64,000 nt of DNA, taken from positions 310,001 to 374,000 of the forward strand of contig QRFJ01000387.1 in NCBI GenBank assembly GCA_006176705.1, read 5' to 3'. The translations under genes and the position numbers were made by a program. How positions within the stretch are numbered: the first letter of the stretch is position 1; each line of letters opens with the position of its first letter. This document shows, piece after piece, positions 23,303-34,700 of this stretch. This DNA is from Cocos nucifera. Its lineage: Eukaryota > Streptophyta > Magnoliopsida > Arecales > Arecaceae. The notes under the pieces were generated by a model that was given only the letters and a program-made list of their open reading frames with translations, ran no database searches and was not told the origin of the DNA.

Positions 23303-23840
23303 TTTTTTTTTTTTTTTTTTTTGCTGTGACGATTGTTCACACTTGCCAATGTAAGTGCATCCAAAAAAAGTTATAAATCAAAATATCCCTCAACATCATT
23401 AGAATCAATATCCAATCAGTCCATAAGACATTGACAGAGTGCTCTACAATATAAGAAGCCACCCAATTTGCCACTTCATTAGCCTTCCGATAAATATGCA
23501 TGGTAGAGAATGCAATACCTTCCTTAGCCAGCTCCTAAATATCCTGCAACAGTGGGAAAGGATGTGCCTCTCTCTTATCTTAGAATCTAGCCAACCATAA
23601 TTGATGAATCACTCTCCACCAAGATAGATCCTACCTTAAGCACCCACCGAGCATAACCAATGCCCTCGCATGCTAACTCCATCTCCAAAATGGAGACAAC
23701 ACTAGATTGCTGCCAACTGTAATGAATCTAGAATATGATTTTCTGATCACAAGGATTGTACCACCAAATCTATTGCCCTCCAACACATTGCCAATAGGCC
23801 TGAGCCCTCCGAAATAGTAAGTCTAGGTTTACTAAATTAG
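23303..23840 (-). mobile_element. LINE 3'-end fragment with poly(A) tail, minus strand
   Basis: A 20-T run (23303-23322) is the poly(A) tail of a minus-strand LINE. Reading inward on the minus strand gives the C-terminal RNase H-like domain: an ANEVANWVASY motif at about 23450-23500 and upstream SILEMELACEGIGYARWVL and VESDS-like motifs at about 23600-23720, with stops. Only the 3'-most ~520 bp remain, a strongly 5'-truncated insertion distinct from 20236-22860. Confidence 0.75.
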
Positions 23841-23875
23841 CTCTGGTCCAAAGGAACATACTAATTAAGAATTTA

Positions 23876-23916
23876 TATACACACACACATATATAAATAT
23901 ATATATACACACACCC
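23876..23916. repeat. AC/AT microsatellite
   Basis: Compound dinucleotide repeat of (AC)n, (AT)n and (AC)n. Confidence 0.85.
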
Positions 23917-24284
23917 CATTGTAAATATAGCTTATTGCATACTTACCCTCCAAATTACACTATTTTCATATACCTCTCCAATCACCGTGCTTTTGTATGG
24001 GTTGCCATGTTAATAATTAACTATTCTAATTATACAATCATTTTATTATTTTTTTCATTAATATCCTTGAAAATTTGATTAAAAAAATATGGCACTTTTC
24101 AATACAAACTAAGTTTTAAATTTTTTAGACATATTAAGATAATAGTGTCAAATGAGAGAACAATTATTCATTAACACCTCCAGCCAAAAAAATAACATGG
24201 GAGGCATCCATGCAAAAAAGAATGATTTGGAGGTTGCGCATATAAATAGTGATTCATAGGGTGCATATGAATAAATCTTATTTG

Positions 24285-24317
24285 CATATATATGTATATA
24301 TATGTGTGTGTGTGTGT
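24285..24317. repeat. AT/GT microsatellite
   Basis: Runs of TATATATG followed by (TG)n. It generates the spurious His/Ile-rich ORFs on the minus strand. Confidence 0.85.
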
Positions 24318-26650
24318 AAAAATAATTCGGGCATACCAAGCCAAAACTCGACTAGCTTGAAATTGGCACAAGGCTTTCAAAACAATATGAATTCAACTAT
24401 TAATATTAATTAGTTGGCCATCGTTAACAAGGCCTAGACTGGTAGCATAAGAGTTGTGGACTATTGAACACTCAAAGACCTAACCAGGGTACAAATCCGG
24501 TCAGTCCATTGAGAATGCGTTAGGTGCAGGTCCAAGTATAAATGCCCTCAAGTTTAACCGTGCCTACAATGGTCAAATATACACTAGATTTGCGGGTAGC
24601 CTCAAGAAAATTAAGTTGTGATTGCTGAATGTGTACTAGGCTTGAGTGCTAAAGCATGCAAGGTCTAACTTCTAATCCTTCAGTTCATTTGAAGGCTATT
24701 TGTTAGCCAAGATTTACCACCAGCCAAAATTGGTGCAAGCCTTGTTTGATTCACTAATCTAACTAGTCTTTGGTTCATTGACTTAAGCATGAATGCAAAG
24801 CCATGTTAAGCACAACATTGGCCCATAAGAGTCACTAAAAAATCAAGTTTATTGACTTCATTTGTAGGCATCATGTTTGAAGTAGGTGGGGTATGCATGG
24901 CAGCCTGCTTTGTGTGATGTTTCGACCTTAAGAACCAAAGTGAAGAACTTTTAAGATATTATAGCAAATTTAAACTACATGAATCTAGAAGCTAGAGTCA
25001 TATTTAATCTGAATCTAAGAACAAAAGGAGAGAGTAGCTACCCCAACCTTATGTCATCAAACAAATGACCTTCTTTTTTAAAAATATTTGAGATCCAATT
25101 TTGTAATAGTATATATGATCAACCACTACTTCATAACATATATGTGAAATTAGTATTTTGGGAACATAGTTTATACAAGATATTTTGGGAAGATAGTTTA
25201 TGTCATTATATAAGATTTCCTAGCGATCTAAGGCCAAAAACTTCAGCACTCCTTTCATGTTTTATTGGGACTTTTGAATCAAGATAGGAAATAGTTTTTC
25301 TGTTCCATTCTGGGTATCTCGTTGGTGAGCAAAATTTTAGGTTTAGTTGGTTTTATCCACTCAAAACAAATTAATCTTTATGTCATTAAATTGGGATCAA
25401 CTCTAGGTCACTTGTATCATTGCACAAGACTTCATCAAATCTTCTAATGGGTACTCTATAATTGAGGATGCAAATCAACAACTTTGACCATCTCATCCTA
25501 CAAATTGTGCTTCCTATTTTTCAGATTTAATAGCCTAAATTTTAATAACAAAAGGAGAAGCCTTTTAAAAAAACCATCAAAATTGATGACATGCCACTAT
25601 CCATCTGTGTTATTTTGGCCCCATGAACCCATACCAAAAGAATGAGATTGAGTAGTTTTGTTAGTTAAATTATCATGCCACCAAACAATAAATCAATCAA
25701 TGATGTGGACCCTATTTATAGTTAAATTAAAATGTCTAAAATACTTAAATCATAGATATTAACAAAATGAAATACCAATTTATTGAAGCAAATTTGGTGG
25801 ACTGCACCGAGAAGACCATATTTTGAAGTACCAAAAGTTAATATTTTCTTTATCAATCCTGGTAGAAGAGAGGAGATTGAAAATTTTTATCTTTAAAAAT
25901 CAAACCCATCCAAATATATAACTTTCATAACAGATTTTTCATAATTAAGCTGGAAAACCATGGTGTGTATAAGAATCAGATTGTTTTAGTCTAATTGCAT
26001 TTATCTTCGTATAAAACTAATTACATTCTCTAAAAAAAAACTTATTAGAACATTATACTTAAAAATTTATCTTATGTTCTTGGACATATGAGTAATCTCT
26101 AATAGGTGACGAATAAGCAGGTTTAGTCTAACACCACGAGGAGTAGTTAAAGAAGCTCTAAAGTAATGAAAGACAAAAAAAAAAGGATAGCTAGGATTTT
26201 TGTTCCGAAGGGGAAGAAAGCTGCGATAAACATCGATTTGCCTAATCTAACAAAGAATCCCTCATTGGAATCTAGCATGGGATTAGATTTCTCCAACAAG
26301 AAGATGATCAAGTCACCTCCATAAGATATCCCTACCTTAATGGGGAATTGCCCATTCAAAGGGAGCTCCGATGTAGAGAGGGAGTCCTTGCCGGCTTCTA
26401 CTTGGGGGTCAGATGCTACTAGCCAAGGGGTGACTAGGCCGTCTCCATGAAAATCAGTTCATCCAGTGGATGATCAACCACTATAAAGGAGTCAATCATG
26501 GGCTCAGGTCATACAGAAGCCTCATCGGTTTAAGTAGGAGACTGTGCGGATAATTGAGGAAGAAGTGGCTACTCTGAAAACCATCTTTATCCAAGTGGTG
26601 GCCTTCTTAGATGAGGAGATTGATCGAGCTTCAGCAAGATAGCAGAATGT
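24318..26650. other. Non-coding region, nothing recognised
   Basis: About 2.3 kb of ordinary-composition AT-rich DNA. No ORF with a nameable domain, no LTR pair and no inverted repeat found by eye. The last 500 bp may be the decayed 5' part of the LINE that follows. Confidence 0.5.
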
Positions 26651-27290
26651 GTTGGTGGGTAAGTTCCTTGGTCATGATTTTGGCTCTCAAATAAAAATGA
26701 TAAGAATTACGAAAACGTAACTTAGTCATTTCCAAAGTTGGGAGGAATTTCTTGTTGGTATGCCAATGAATTAATTGCTATGAAGCCTTTAGAATTTATA
26801 CAGAAAGAGATAAAACTTGGGTGGAATATCCAAGGAGATTTCCATATTTTATCCTTATCTAATGATCTTTTGATTTTTCAATGCCCATATGAAAAGGATA
26901 AACTAAGGATTCTTCAGAAAAGGCCCTAATCCTTAACCAGCCAGCTTTTGGCCTTAGAGAGTTAGAGAAACTAATTTCAACTGGACTAGGACACTGTTAG
27001 ATAGGTCTGGATGTACCTTAGATTATCGAACTTGCCCATAGAGTTATGGGATAAAGATATGATTCTCAAATTGGCTTCTATTATTGGCTCACCAATATAT
27101 TTAGATGAATGGATAGAGTCCTCAGCAAGGATGGATTTTGCTTGGACCTATGTTCTCATGGATGTTAATCAGAGCATTTGCCTAGGAGTTCGGGTGATAG
27201 TGAAAAACAACATCTTATGGCAAAATTCACTTATGAAGAATTGCTTGAGATCTATTATGCATGTGGAAGAATTGGCATGCTCATGAATGC
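26651..27290 (+). pseudogene. LINE ORF1 remnant with DUF4283-like domain
   Basis: Translation across stops opens LVGKFLGHDFGSQIK at 26652. It continues through segment 26738-26929 (GDFHILSLSNDLLIFQC and PYEKDKLRIL) and segment 27011-27286 (LRLSNLPIELWDKDMILKLA and SIIGSPIYLDEW). These are the two conserved halves of the DUF4283 domain in plant LINE ORF1 proteins, RNA-binding chaperones of the retrotransposition complex. The downstream zinc knuckle is not clearly seen. Several stops separate the pieces. Confidence 0.75.
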
Positions 27291-28109
27291 TCATGGTTGT
27301 ATGATGGCTCATGGATCAAAACCCAAGCTATTATATGATCTTTAGATCTGGGCAACCATAGTACTTCTCTCTAGTTCTTTGTCATAAGAGGTTAGGAAAT
27401 CTCTAGCTTCGGCTCCTATAGGTGGATGATCTGAGATGGCATAGGTGCAGGTAAGGAAAAACTCAAAAAATCACCTCCTAAAGCGCAATCTGAATCGAAA
27501 GTTGAGCCAATGGTGAGAGTTATTTCCAAATATGCTCCATTGATGAGTTTATCATAAGAGGAGTCATTTGGTTTGTAAGAAATGAAAATAGTTTTACTAC
27601 TAGAAAGAAAACAATAATTAAAGATGAGAGAAAATATTTATCTATTCTAAACTCAGATCAACATAAGTTGCCATTAGATTCGCCACCATAAATAAATGTA
27701 CTAGTTTTGGAAGATGCAGAGAGGAATCATGAACATACTAAGGATCTGGTGGTTCATATGCCTACTCTTAACCAGGAAAATAATGTTGGAAAGGTTTATA
27801 GGAGGTTTGGAAGCCAGTTTGGGGGACAATGGATGGTGCAAAATCAAGGCTGGATGGAGTGCTGCAACAACAATATGAGCATATGATTCTCTATCTTTTA
27901 TGCAATCTTCGCTAGTTGAATCATCATCAATTCTTACTCAACTTATATTTTATCATTTGCAACATAAGCTAGAATAGGTTGCTGGTTCACATGGTGCTCA
28001 TTCTACTTTGATGGAGTCATTATCTAGCACTAGTACAAGTGGAGTTGAATTAGGGACCTTAAAAAAGGCTGTGGGTGCTGATCAGGGTGTAGGGGGCTCA
28101 AACACCATG

Positions 28110-28890
28110 TCTCCATGAAAATATTAAGTTAGAATTATAGGAGGGCAGCAAAATCTCCTTTTATAAATTATAGCAAAGCTCTTATTAGGCAGTATAATCC
28201 CAATGCCTATTATATTCTAGAAACCAGGCTAACCGAGCAATCCTTATCGTGTATTCACAGATTTATAGGGCACCTTTAGGATATTTACATGATCCCGACT
28301 AGGGGTCTCTCTAGGGGTGTGGTAGTTGTTTGGAGAAAAGGTCTAGGGCAAGTTTAGTGTACTTATATTGATAGATAGGATACATTTAGAATTATTAATA
28401 TTTCGAATGCTCTTAGATCTTGGGAGTGATTTATGCCAGCACTTGTGGAGAGGAGAGATTACAAATCTAGGATGTAGTCCTCTCGATTCTCTCTTTGGGC
28501 CTTCCTTTTCTTCTTATTGGTGATGTTAATTGTGTATTATGTATAGAAAACAAGAAAAGGGATAAGCCTTGTCGAGTGGATCGAGATATTCATGAATTTT
28601 GTACCCTTTTTTGCAATAGTAGATTAGTTGATTTGGGGTACCTAGGGCTACACTATACCTGATAGAACGATAAACTTGGACTTGCGAGGGTTTAGGAATG
28701 AATTGATCATGCCTTTGCTTTTGATCAATGGATTGATCTATTCCCTAAATCTACGGTCAATCATCTTGCTAGGTTTACTTCTGATGTCTCCTTTTAATTA
28801 CTATCTCTGATAGTTGTTCTAGAAGATCAGTACTTTTTGGTTTGAAAATATATGGTTGGATTGTGAAGGTATTTAGAAAGTTGTAAAGTA
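28110..28890 (+). pseudogene. LINE ORF2 endonuclease remnant
   Basis: Reading across stops gives the exonuclease-endonuclease-phosphatase fold of an L1-type ORF2. The ETRL motif with catalytic Glu is at about 28220, GLSRGVVVVWRKG at about 28305-28345, GDVNCVL at 28519-28540 (Asp/Asn of the GDFN motif), and LVDLGYLGLHYTW at about 28625-28660. The C-terminal SDH motif has become SDV (28780-28788). A WFENMWL-like stretch at about 28830-28860 marks the linker to the RT. The domain nicks target DNA; the lost His and the stops make it inactive. Confidence 0.78.
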
Positions 28891-28900
28891 GTCTTGGAGG

Positions 28901-29553
28901 TGTCAAGATAACTATTACTATCCAACTCCAATGAAGCCCTTAGCTAGATGACGAGTTAGCATGCCTTACCTTTGGACACGAAACGAACCAGCAAAATCAA
29001 GTTCTTTTGTCAAAAATTGTCTGATGGAGAGTCCTTCGATGCTTAAGTCAGCCAAAATTAAGAAAATAGAAGAAAGAAAATATAGGATCGAGAGCCTGAT
29101 AAGCTAAAAAAAAGCTTATCTCGATCCTCCTTTTATCTCCTTTTTATATATAGTGATGGAATCAGATATTATGTTGTAACCTCTGCCCGTTAGAGTATGG
29201 AAACGTAGAGGTTATTGAATTCAATGTTGAGTTAGTAAGCGATTAATATGGCTTATGATTTCTTAGTTATGAGTAGTTAATGCCTGCGTCGTGTATTGTA
29301 ACATTTTGACTCCTAACCTTTAGAGTTGTCTAGGTTACCGTTTCTCTGTAGATATTCGATTTATGATCAAGTGAGGTGTAATCGATTCAATATCGATATA
29401 GTCATCTATGAGCAGTCACATCGCTTGATTAGTCTTCGGATACTATCGGTAACCATCCGAGTAACTTTGAGAATGTAGACAATTATCGGTCTTCAGCCAG
29501 ATAAAAAAGTCGGATAAACACCAAGGTTGTAGTTTCGAATAAATATCCCAACA
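28901..29553 (-). repeat. Gypsy-type 3' LTR
   Basis: Minus strand TGTTGGGATATT (at 29553) to ATCTTGACA (at 28901), 653 bp. A TATA box (CTATATATAAAAAGG, 29139-29153 on the minus strand) and a downstream hairpin (29098-29120) are visible. Confidence 0.65.
29139..29153 (-). promoter_or_regulatory. TATA box of the gypsy LTR
   Basis: The minus strand reads CTATATATAAAAAGG about 400 bp into the LTR, the expected U3/R boundary. Confidence 0.55.
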
Positions 29554-29568
29554 CTTGCCCCCTACTCG
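29554..29568 (-). promoter_or_regulatory. Polypurine tract of the gypsy element
   Basis: The minus strand reads CGAGTAGGGGGCAAG abutting the LTR start TGTTGGGA. Confidence 0.6.
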
Positions 29569-29997
29569 CAAGTTTGAAATGGTCTAAGGATGTCGGATAA
29601 AGGAAGAAATTAGAATTTTGGATTTTGAACTCAATTCCCAACACATAATGTGGCATATCACTTTTTTCACCATTTGCATTTACTGCCATCTTGAGAAAAG
29701 GCATCCGACTATTTTATCGTTTTGTTAGTTATGCGACAATGATGATTATGGGCTGCATAAAGCGACTTTTTATAATAATTTTGGAAGATTGAGTGATCCA
29801 AGGGATCATCCTTGGGCCATTAGTGAATGGTCACATATCGGTAGAGTATTATTCTAGAGTTTTTTTCCATAGATTTATTTTATATGGTGATATCATAGTG
29901 GCGGTGCATCAAATAGTCATAAAAATTATTGGCTACCATGTGTTGACATCACTGGGGCGGTTGGGACTTGAGGTGTCGATTTTAGCTGTTCGGTGCC

Positions 29998-30010
29998 TCT
30001 ATATATAAGG
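29998..30010 (+). promoter_or_regulatory. TATA box for the antisense additional ORF
   Basis: TCTATATATAAGG on the plus strand lies about 330 bp before the ORF start at 30337 and is followed by a pyrimidine-rich leader. It suggests the additional ORF has its own promoter, independent of the LTR, which points the other way. Confidence 0.5.
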
Positions 30011-30336
30011 ATCCTTTCTTCGCTAAGACTTTTTTTCATTTTACCATTGTCTTCCTCTGCTCTGCATCCACCTTGCTCCATCCTGCTCTACTATTGCAGA
30101 GTAGCTTTCTTCTTTTGATTCCATCACTGTTCCTTTCCATTCTTCCCATTGTTCAAGCCCTTTCCAGGGTTATTTTTTTCTCTTTTTATTTTTTCTTTTT
30201 CACCATTCTTCCCATTATTCAAACCCTTTCCAAGGTTATTTTTATCCCTTTTTGTTTTTCTTTTTCACTTGAGTGTAGATCCTATATTTTAGTTCTCTTC
30301 TCTTTTTTTTTTTGGATTTTTTCTTCTGTCTCTGGT

Positions 30337-31010
30337 ATGTCATCCTCTAGGCACAAATCTGGAGATAAGAATCTCTCGAGAGATCAAGGTTCTCAAGCCC
30401 CACCTTCTCAAGATAAAGCCAAGGAGGTGACATCTTCTCATCATGACCAATCAAATTCTTGGGGATCGGAAAGCTCGATCATCGAGAATCTATCTAGTCC
30501 ATAGCATGAAAGCTCAAAGTTGTTTGAGGCTAATATTCGATGTCTTAAGAACCGTTATCAGGTCGCAGGTGAATATCAGTTCTTGACTCCAGGCCAAGAT
30601 AGTTGAATTGTTCATCCTCCTGATGAGCAACTTGCCATCTATAAGAAGTTTCTTCGATCTAGACTCTAATTTTCTCTCCATCTATTTATCTGTAATATTT
30701 TAGATTTTTACTGAATAGTTCTTGCCCAACTTGCTTCAAACTCTATTCAGATTTTTTGCTCTTTCATTATCCTCTGTGGAACCCTTCACATTCACTTGTG
30801 AATTCTCTTTCATGCTCTTTTTGCTTTGAAAATACATCCTCAAGATAGAGGATGGTGGTACTTCGGTTCTCGATACCATCACCAATTTATTACTAGGCTT
30901 CCATCCTCTATGCATGAATGGAAGAATAGCTTTTTCTATGTTTCAACAGATCATCCTTGAGGATTCAGTTGGCTCTGGAGTACTCCCGACCTTTTCCTAA
31001 ATAAAAATGT
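30337..31010 (+). pseudogene. Transposase_28-like additional ORF, antisense to the gypsy element
   Basis: An ATG at 30337 opens a Ser/Gln/Asp-rich N-terminus (MSSSRHKSGDKNLSRDQGSQ), in frame until a stop at 30502-30504. Reading on across stops gives a RYQVAGEYQFLTPGQD-like stretch (about 30550-30600) and a PPDEQLAIYKKFLRSRL stretch (about 30618-30668). Further on is a WKNSFFYVSTDHP-like box (about 30920-30960). These are the conserved blocks of the PF04195 family. The upstream hydrophobic Phe-rich ORF (30073-30336) is a T-rich leader read through, not a signal peptide. Introns may explain part of the disruption. The family's function is unknown. Confidence 0.55.
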
Positions 31011-31899
31011 AGTCCTCGACAAGGATAAAGAACACTTCTAAATGTTGCTCGATGCTGAGGTTTCGAAGTAGTAAGAATTACTTTCAGAATGAAATCTTTA
31101 TTATGCCAACTTGAGTCTGATTAATTTTTTAGGTAGAATCTCATCTCTTTTTTGGGTTACCAAATTTTTTTCTACAACTCTTTTGTTCTTTTGTAGTGCT
31201 AAGTATCTTTCTTGGCTTTGCAATCATGAAACTAATAGCAGAGTTGATTTGGTGGGCCATAAGGAAGAGGCTAGCATCTCCTTGAGGAGAATCTTCTCAG
31301 AAACCCATAAGGAAGATCTGGGTGGGATCTTCTTCAAGAGCTCCAAGGACTGCTTTGCCATCAAGGTCAACCCCACCACCAGCATCATCTCCATCATCGA
31401 TTCCTCAGATTGGGGCTTCTAGTACTACTACTATAGAGGTTGACGGCAATCTTATGTTTGTTGTGGTTGCACCAATCAAGAGGGCTCCACCAGCTTCGAC
31501 TTCGGGTTCATCTTGAACATTATCTCCATTGCCTCGCCACCAAGAAGTAGGTCCTTCAATGCTTATCGAATGATCATCGGGTGCCACCCCAGGAAAGGTA
31601 TCCCAACTCATATTTTGGCCAATTGATCAGCCCCCTCTTGAAGCATCCGAGGAAGGCTACATTGCCCTAGGTTTATGAGTCTGAGCGAATGAGGTGGCTC
31701 TCTAGAACCTTCAGCTCCTTAAGGAGTTGATGAACATAGTTATGCTTCCTATTAACTGGGAGGAATGGAAAGCTCATCCTATGAAAGAGATTATCAACAA
31801 CTGCTATGCATCACTGCTTTCGGTAAGTCCAACTTATTTTTTGATTATGCCGATTTATTTCTAACTGAAGGAAGCGTGCAAGATTTTTAGCTCTATTAT
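31011..31899 (+). other. Downstream part of the antisense-ORF region, unassigned
   Basis: Overlapping ORFs at 31111-31422 and 31322-31516, the latter Ser/Pro-rich and low-complexity. They probably continue the additional ORF after frame breaks or introns, but no domain is recognisable. Ends where the LTR of element C begins. Confidence 0.4.
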
Positions 31900-34049
31900 T
31901 GAAAAAAAATTTCAAAAAATATATACAGCAAAAACTATTATTAATCAAATTAATAATTAGAGGAACAGATCTAATCTGAAAAATCCTATACCCTAGAAAA
32001 TCTAATGTATCATATATGCATGCATATCTAAAAATAAAAATAATAACTATAGTAAAACTATTTTTACTGCTCTATGTGTTTAGAACACATTACCTTATGC
32101 GGGTAGTCGATCACCGCAATCCGAATATCGTCGGAGAGGTCCACTCATCATGATGCTACCACACAGTGTGTCTAGCCTCCATGGATCATCCACACAAAGT
32201 CCTGATCCCGATCGGCTCCTCTCGAGTGCTAGCTTGATACAGGAATCCTTTGATGGCTGATTTAGATCGAATTGATTCGATCTACCTTCAGTGATTTTGG
32301 ACACTCTAAAAAATTACCAGAGATAGGGGAGAGGTAGAGGAAGGTCTTTCGAGAGCCACATGATTTTGTGATGCTCACAGTTCACGTTCTCTTTTTCTAA
32401 AATCTAGGCTGAAAACCTAGGGCAGCACTCACCCAGAACCTTGTGCAACACTTTTTCTAGAATTTCTCTCAGGAAACTCTCAGTGTTTTTCATGCACTAT
32501 GGGGTGGACTTTGTGGAGAAGGACTTCTTTCTTAGATCTATCACACACCCTTTCACAAAACTTCTTTTAATCTGCACTAAACAGAGTAGAGAGTGCACGA
32601 AAGGATAAGAATCAGGTGGTTGCTTATTCGAATTCAAACTCCATTTGAATTCAAATAATAACCATCTGATTTTATCCACTTAAGGATGTGAGAAGGAAGA
32701 GCATGCACCCTCTTGTGCATGGATTTCTTCACAAGAATTCTCAATTCTCGTAGAGAAAAGGATGGGTGCAAGATCAGGATGATGTGGCACATAAGACTAG
32801 TCAAAATAGTCTTTCAAACCTTATCCAATTAAGATCCAATCCAAACTAATTTGGCTAGGTTCAATTAGATCAAATTAAATCCAACTTATTTAGACTTAAT
32901 TTGGCTCAATTAAATCCTAATCAAATAAAAAATTAATCAAGCTAAACTTCTGATCAAATCAGGGATTAAACCTCCTCGGTGATTAGGTCATCTCATAACC
33001 TAATTGAGTCAAATCCAATTGAATCCAATTCAATTGGACTTAAACCAAAAAATATTACTCAATCAAATTAATTTAATTAGTGATCAAATCATTAATTAAA
33101 TTTTTTGATCAGCCATCAGATCGGATAGGAACCTCTAGTGTATATGATCCCATAAGTTCGAACCTAAGCCGGTAGTACAGAAATCAATTTTCTGTACTAA
33201 TCGAAGTGACCATCTAGTAATGATACTCGATATTCGAATAGGTTGAATAGTGCAATCGCAACATTCAGAACCTATGTAAATATGGTTACTGCATAATTCA
33301 TCAATTTGATCTCTGTGCATAGGATGACTCAGGATTAAACTGTCAACACTGAAAGATGCATCCAAATTATGTCTCAAAGTAATTAATCTTATGACCTTTC
33401 ACCAGGACTATCCTAGCCAAGACTTTACTAAATTAAAATACTATTGAACACAGCTCCTGAGTCCATAAGTGATCGATCCCATCTTGACTCATGCATCGAC
33501 TCCTTAAGTACTTGACTGTACGTAGAAACCTTCCATCACTAAATTAAAAATTCAGGTAGTTCGGCACCAAAGAACAGTGAGTTGCTTGAAAGTCACCATG
33601 ATGATCTCAAGTTGGAGAGACACTTATGCCCATATTCTATTAAAGCAATTCTTGATAGCAGAAAAGCTTTGAAGTCGGTCACATTCAGTGCAGATGCACT
33701 CCTACATCTCACTTGCATGCCATACCAGTGTCTCTACACTTCTTAGTTAAGAGAACAATCAAGCTATATGGCACACAATGATCTATACTCGATAAATATT
33801 GTCATCCTTAGTAATAACGTATTATTTGATCGTGAATAATTTTAAGGACTAAATGATAAATTCTTCTTTATTGATTCTAAATAGTTCTAAGAACTTCATC
33901 ACAACAGATAGGAGTTCATTAGAAGATGAAAGATTTATGATAAAAAAAGTTAGAATAATTTTTATTTAATTAATAATTTATATATAATTACATAAAATAA
34001 CTCAATCATCAACAAGCTAATGATTGACTTTGGAACACTATTTCCAATA
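31900..34049 (-). repeat. 3' LTR of element C
   Basis: 2150 bp. On the plus strand it begins TGAAAAAAAATTT at 31900. On the minus strand its 5' terminus has decayed to TATTGGAAATAG (at 34049). A PPT-like stretch follows. The internal part 32515-33340 is repeated at 37440-38293. Confidence 0.82.
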
Positions 34050-34064
34050 ATCTTTTACTTGGCC
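34050..34064 (-). promoter_or_regulatory. Polypurine tract of element C, decayed
   Basis: The minus strand reads GGCCAAGTAAAAGAT next to the LTR; compare GGATAAGTGGGAGAT in A1. Confidence 0.5.
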
Positions 34065-34700
34065 TAAAATCAATTGGTGCAGTATCGTATACCCATCTTC
34101 GACTTGAAATTGTCGAACTCTTCCACCGTAATAGCTTTAGTGAATGGGTCGGCCAAGTTCTCCTTTCTATCGATCTTTTGAAGATCAACGTCACCTCGAT
34201 CCATGATCTTCTGGATAAGGTGAAAGCGGCATAGAATATGCTTCATCCGCTAGTATGCTTTCGATTTCTTCGCCTGAGCTATGGCTCCAGAGCTATCGTA
34301 GAAGAGCAGAACTGGACCATTTAAAGAGGATACTACTTCGAGCTCGGTGATAAACTTCTTCAGCCACATCACTTCTTTGGCAACATATGATGCAGCAATA
34401 TACTCTACCTCGCATACTGAATCGATCATGGTGTGCTGCTTGAAATTTTTTCAGCAGACAGCTCCATCATTAAGGATAAACATATATCCCGACATGCTCT
34501 TGCTATCATCATGATCAAACTAAAAACTGAAGCCTATAAATTTCATAAGTTTCAAGTCTAATTCATCATAAACAAGCCACTGGTCCTTAGCATTTTTCAA
34601 ATACTTCAGGATGATTTTAATAACTTTTCAGTGATTCTTCCCTGGATCAGATTGGTATCTACTCACTATCCCTAGTGAGTATGGCACATCTTATCGGATA
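34060..34700 (-). pseudogene. Element C RNase H remnant
   Basis: The minus-strand translation shows FKQHTMIDSVCEVEYIAAS with the catalytic Glu at about 34395, followed by VAKEVMWLKKFI, the copia RNase H core. Stops interrupt it on both sides and the region of the catalytic Asp is hard to follow. No intact ORF. Confidence 0.75.

Larger units (their letters stand above)
26651..28900 (+). mobile_element. LINE front half (ORF1 and ORF2 endonuclease), plus strand
   Basis: Decayed ORF1 (DUF4283-type) followed by the ORF2 endonuclease, in the order and orientation of a plant L1-type LINE. The sequence stops abruptly at 28900, where a gypsy LTR begins, before any RT motif. The RT-thumb to zf-RVT portion of a plus-strand LINE reappears at 51936. 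The true 5' end is not defined; 26100-26650 may belong to it. Confidence 0.8.
28901..31899 (-). mobile_element. 3' end of a Ty3/gypsy element, probably Tat-type, with antisense ORF
   Basis: On the minus strand the parts are a 3' LTR (28901-29553), a polypurine tract immediately upstream (29554-29568) and, further upstream on the opposite strand, an additional ORF with a Transposase_28 (putative gypsy-type transposon) domain. Antisense additional ORFs between pol and the 3' LTR are known from Tat-lineage gypsy elements such as Grande and RIRE2. Gag, pol and the 5' LTR are missing: the element is cut at 31899 by the LTR of copia element C. The flanks of the LTR differ (GGAGG versus CTTGC), so it is not a solo LTR. 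The lineage is inference. Confidence 0.58.

Noticed and set aside
28901..29553. Solo LTR interpretation
   Set aside because: The flanking 5-mers differ and a polypurine tract abuts one side, so it is the 3' LTR of a truncated element.
30073..30336. Hydrophobic Phe-rich N-terminal extension resembling a membrane or signal segment
   Set aside because: Translation of a T-rich leader between a TATA box and the likely start at 30337.
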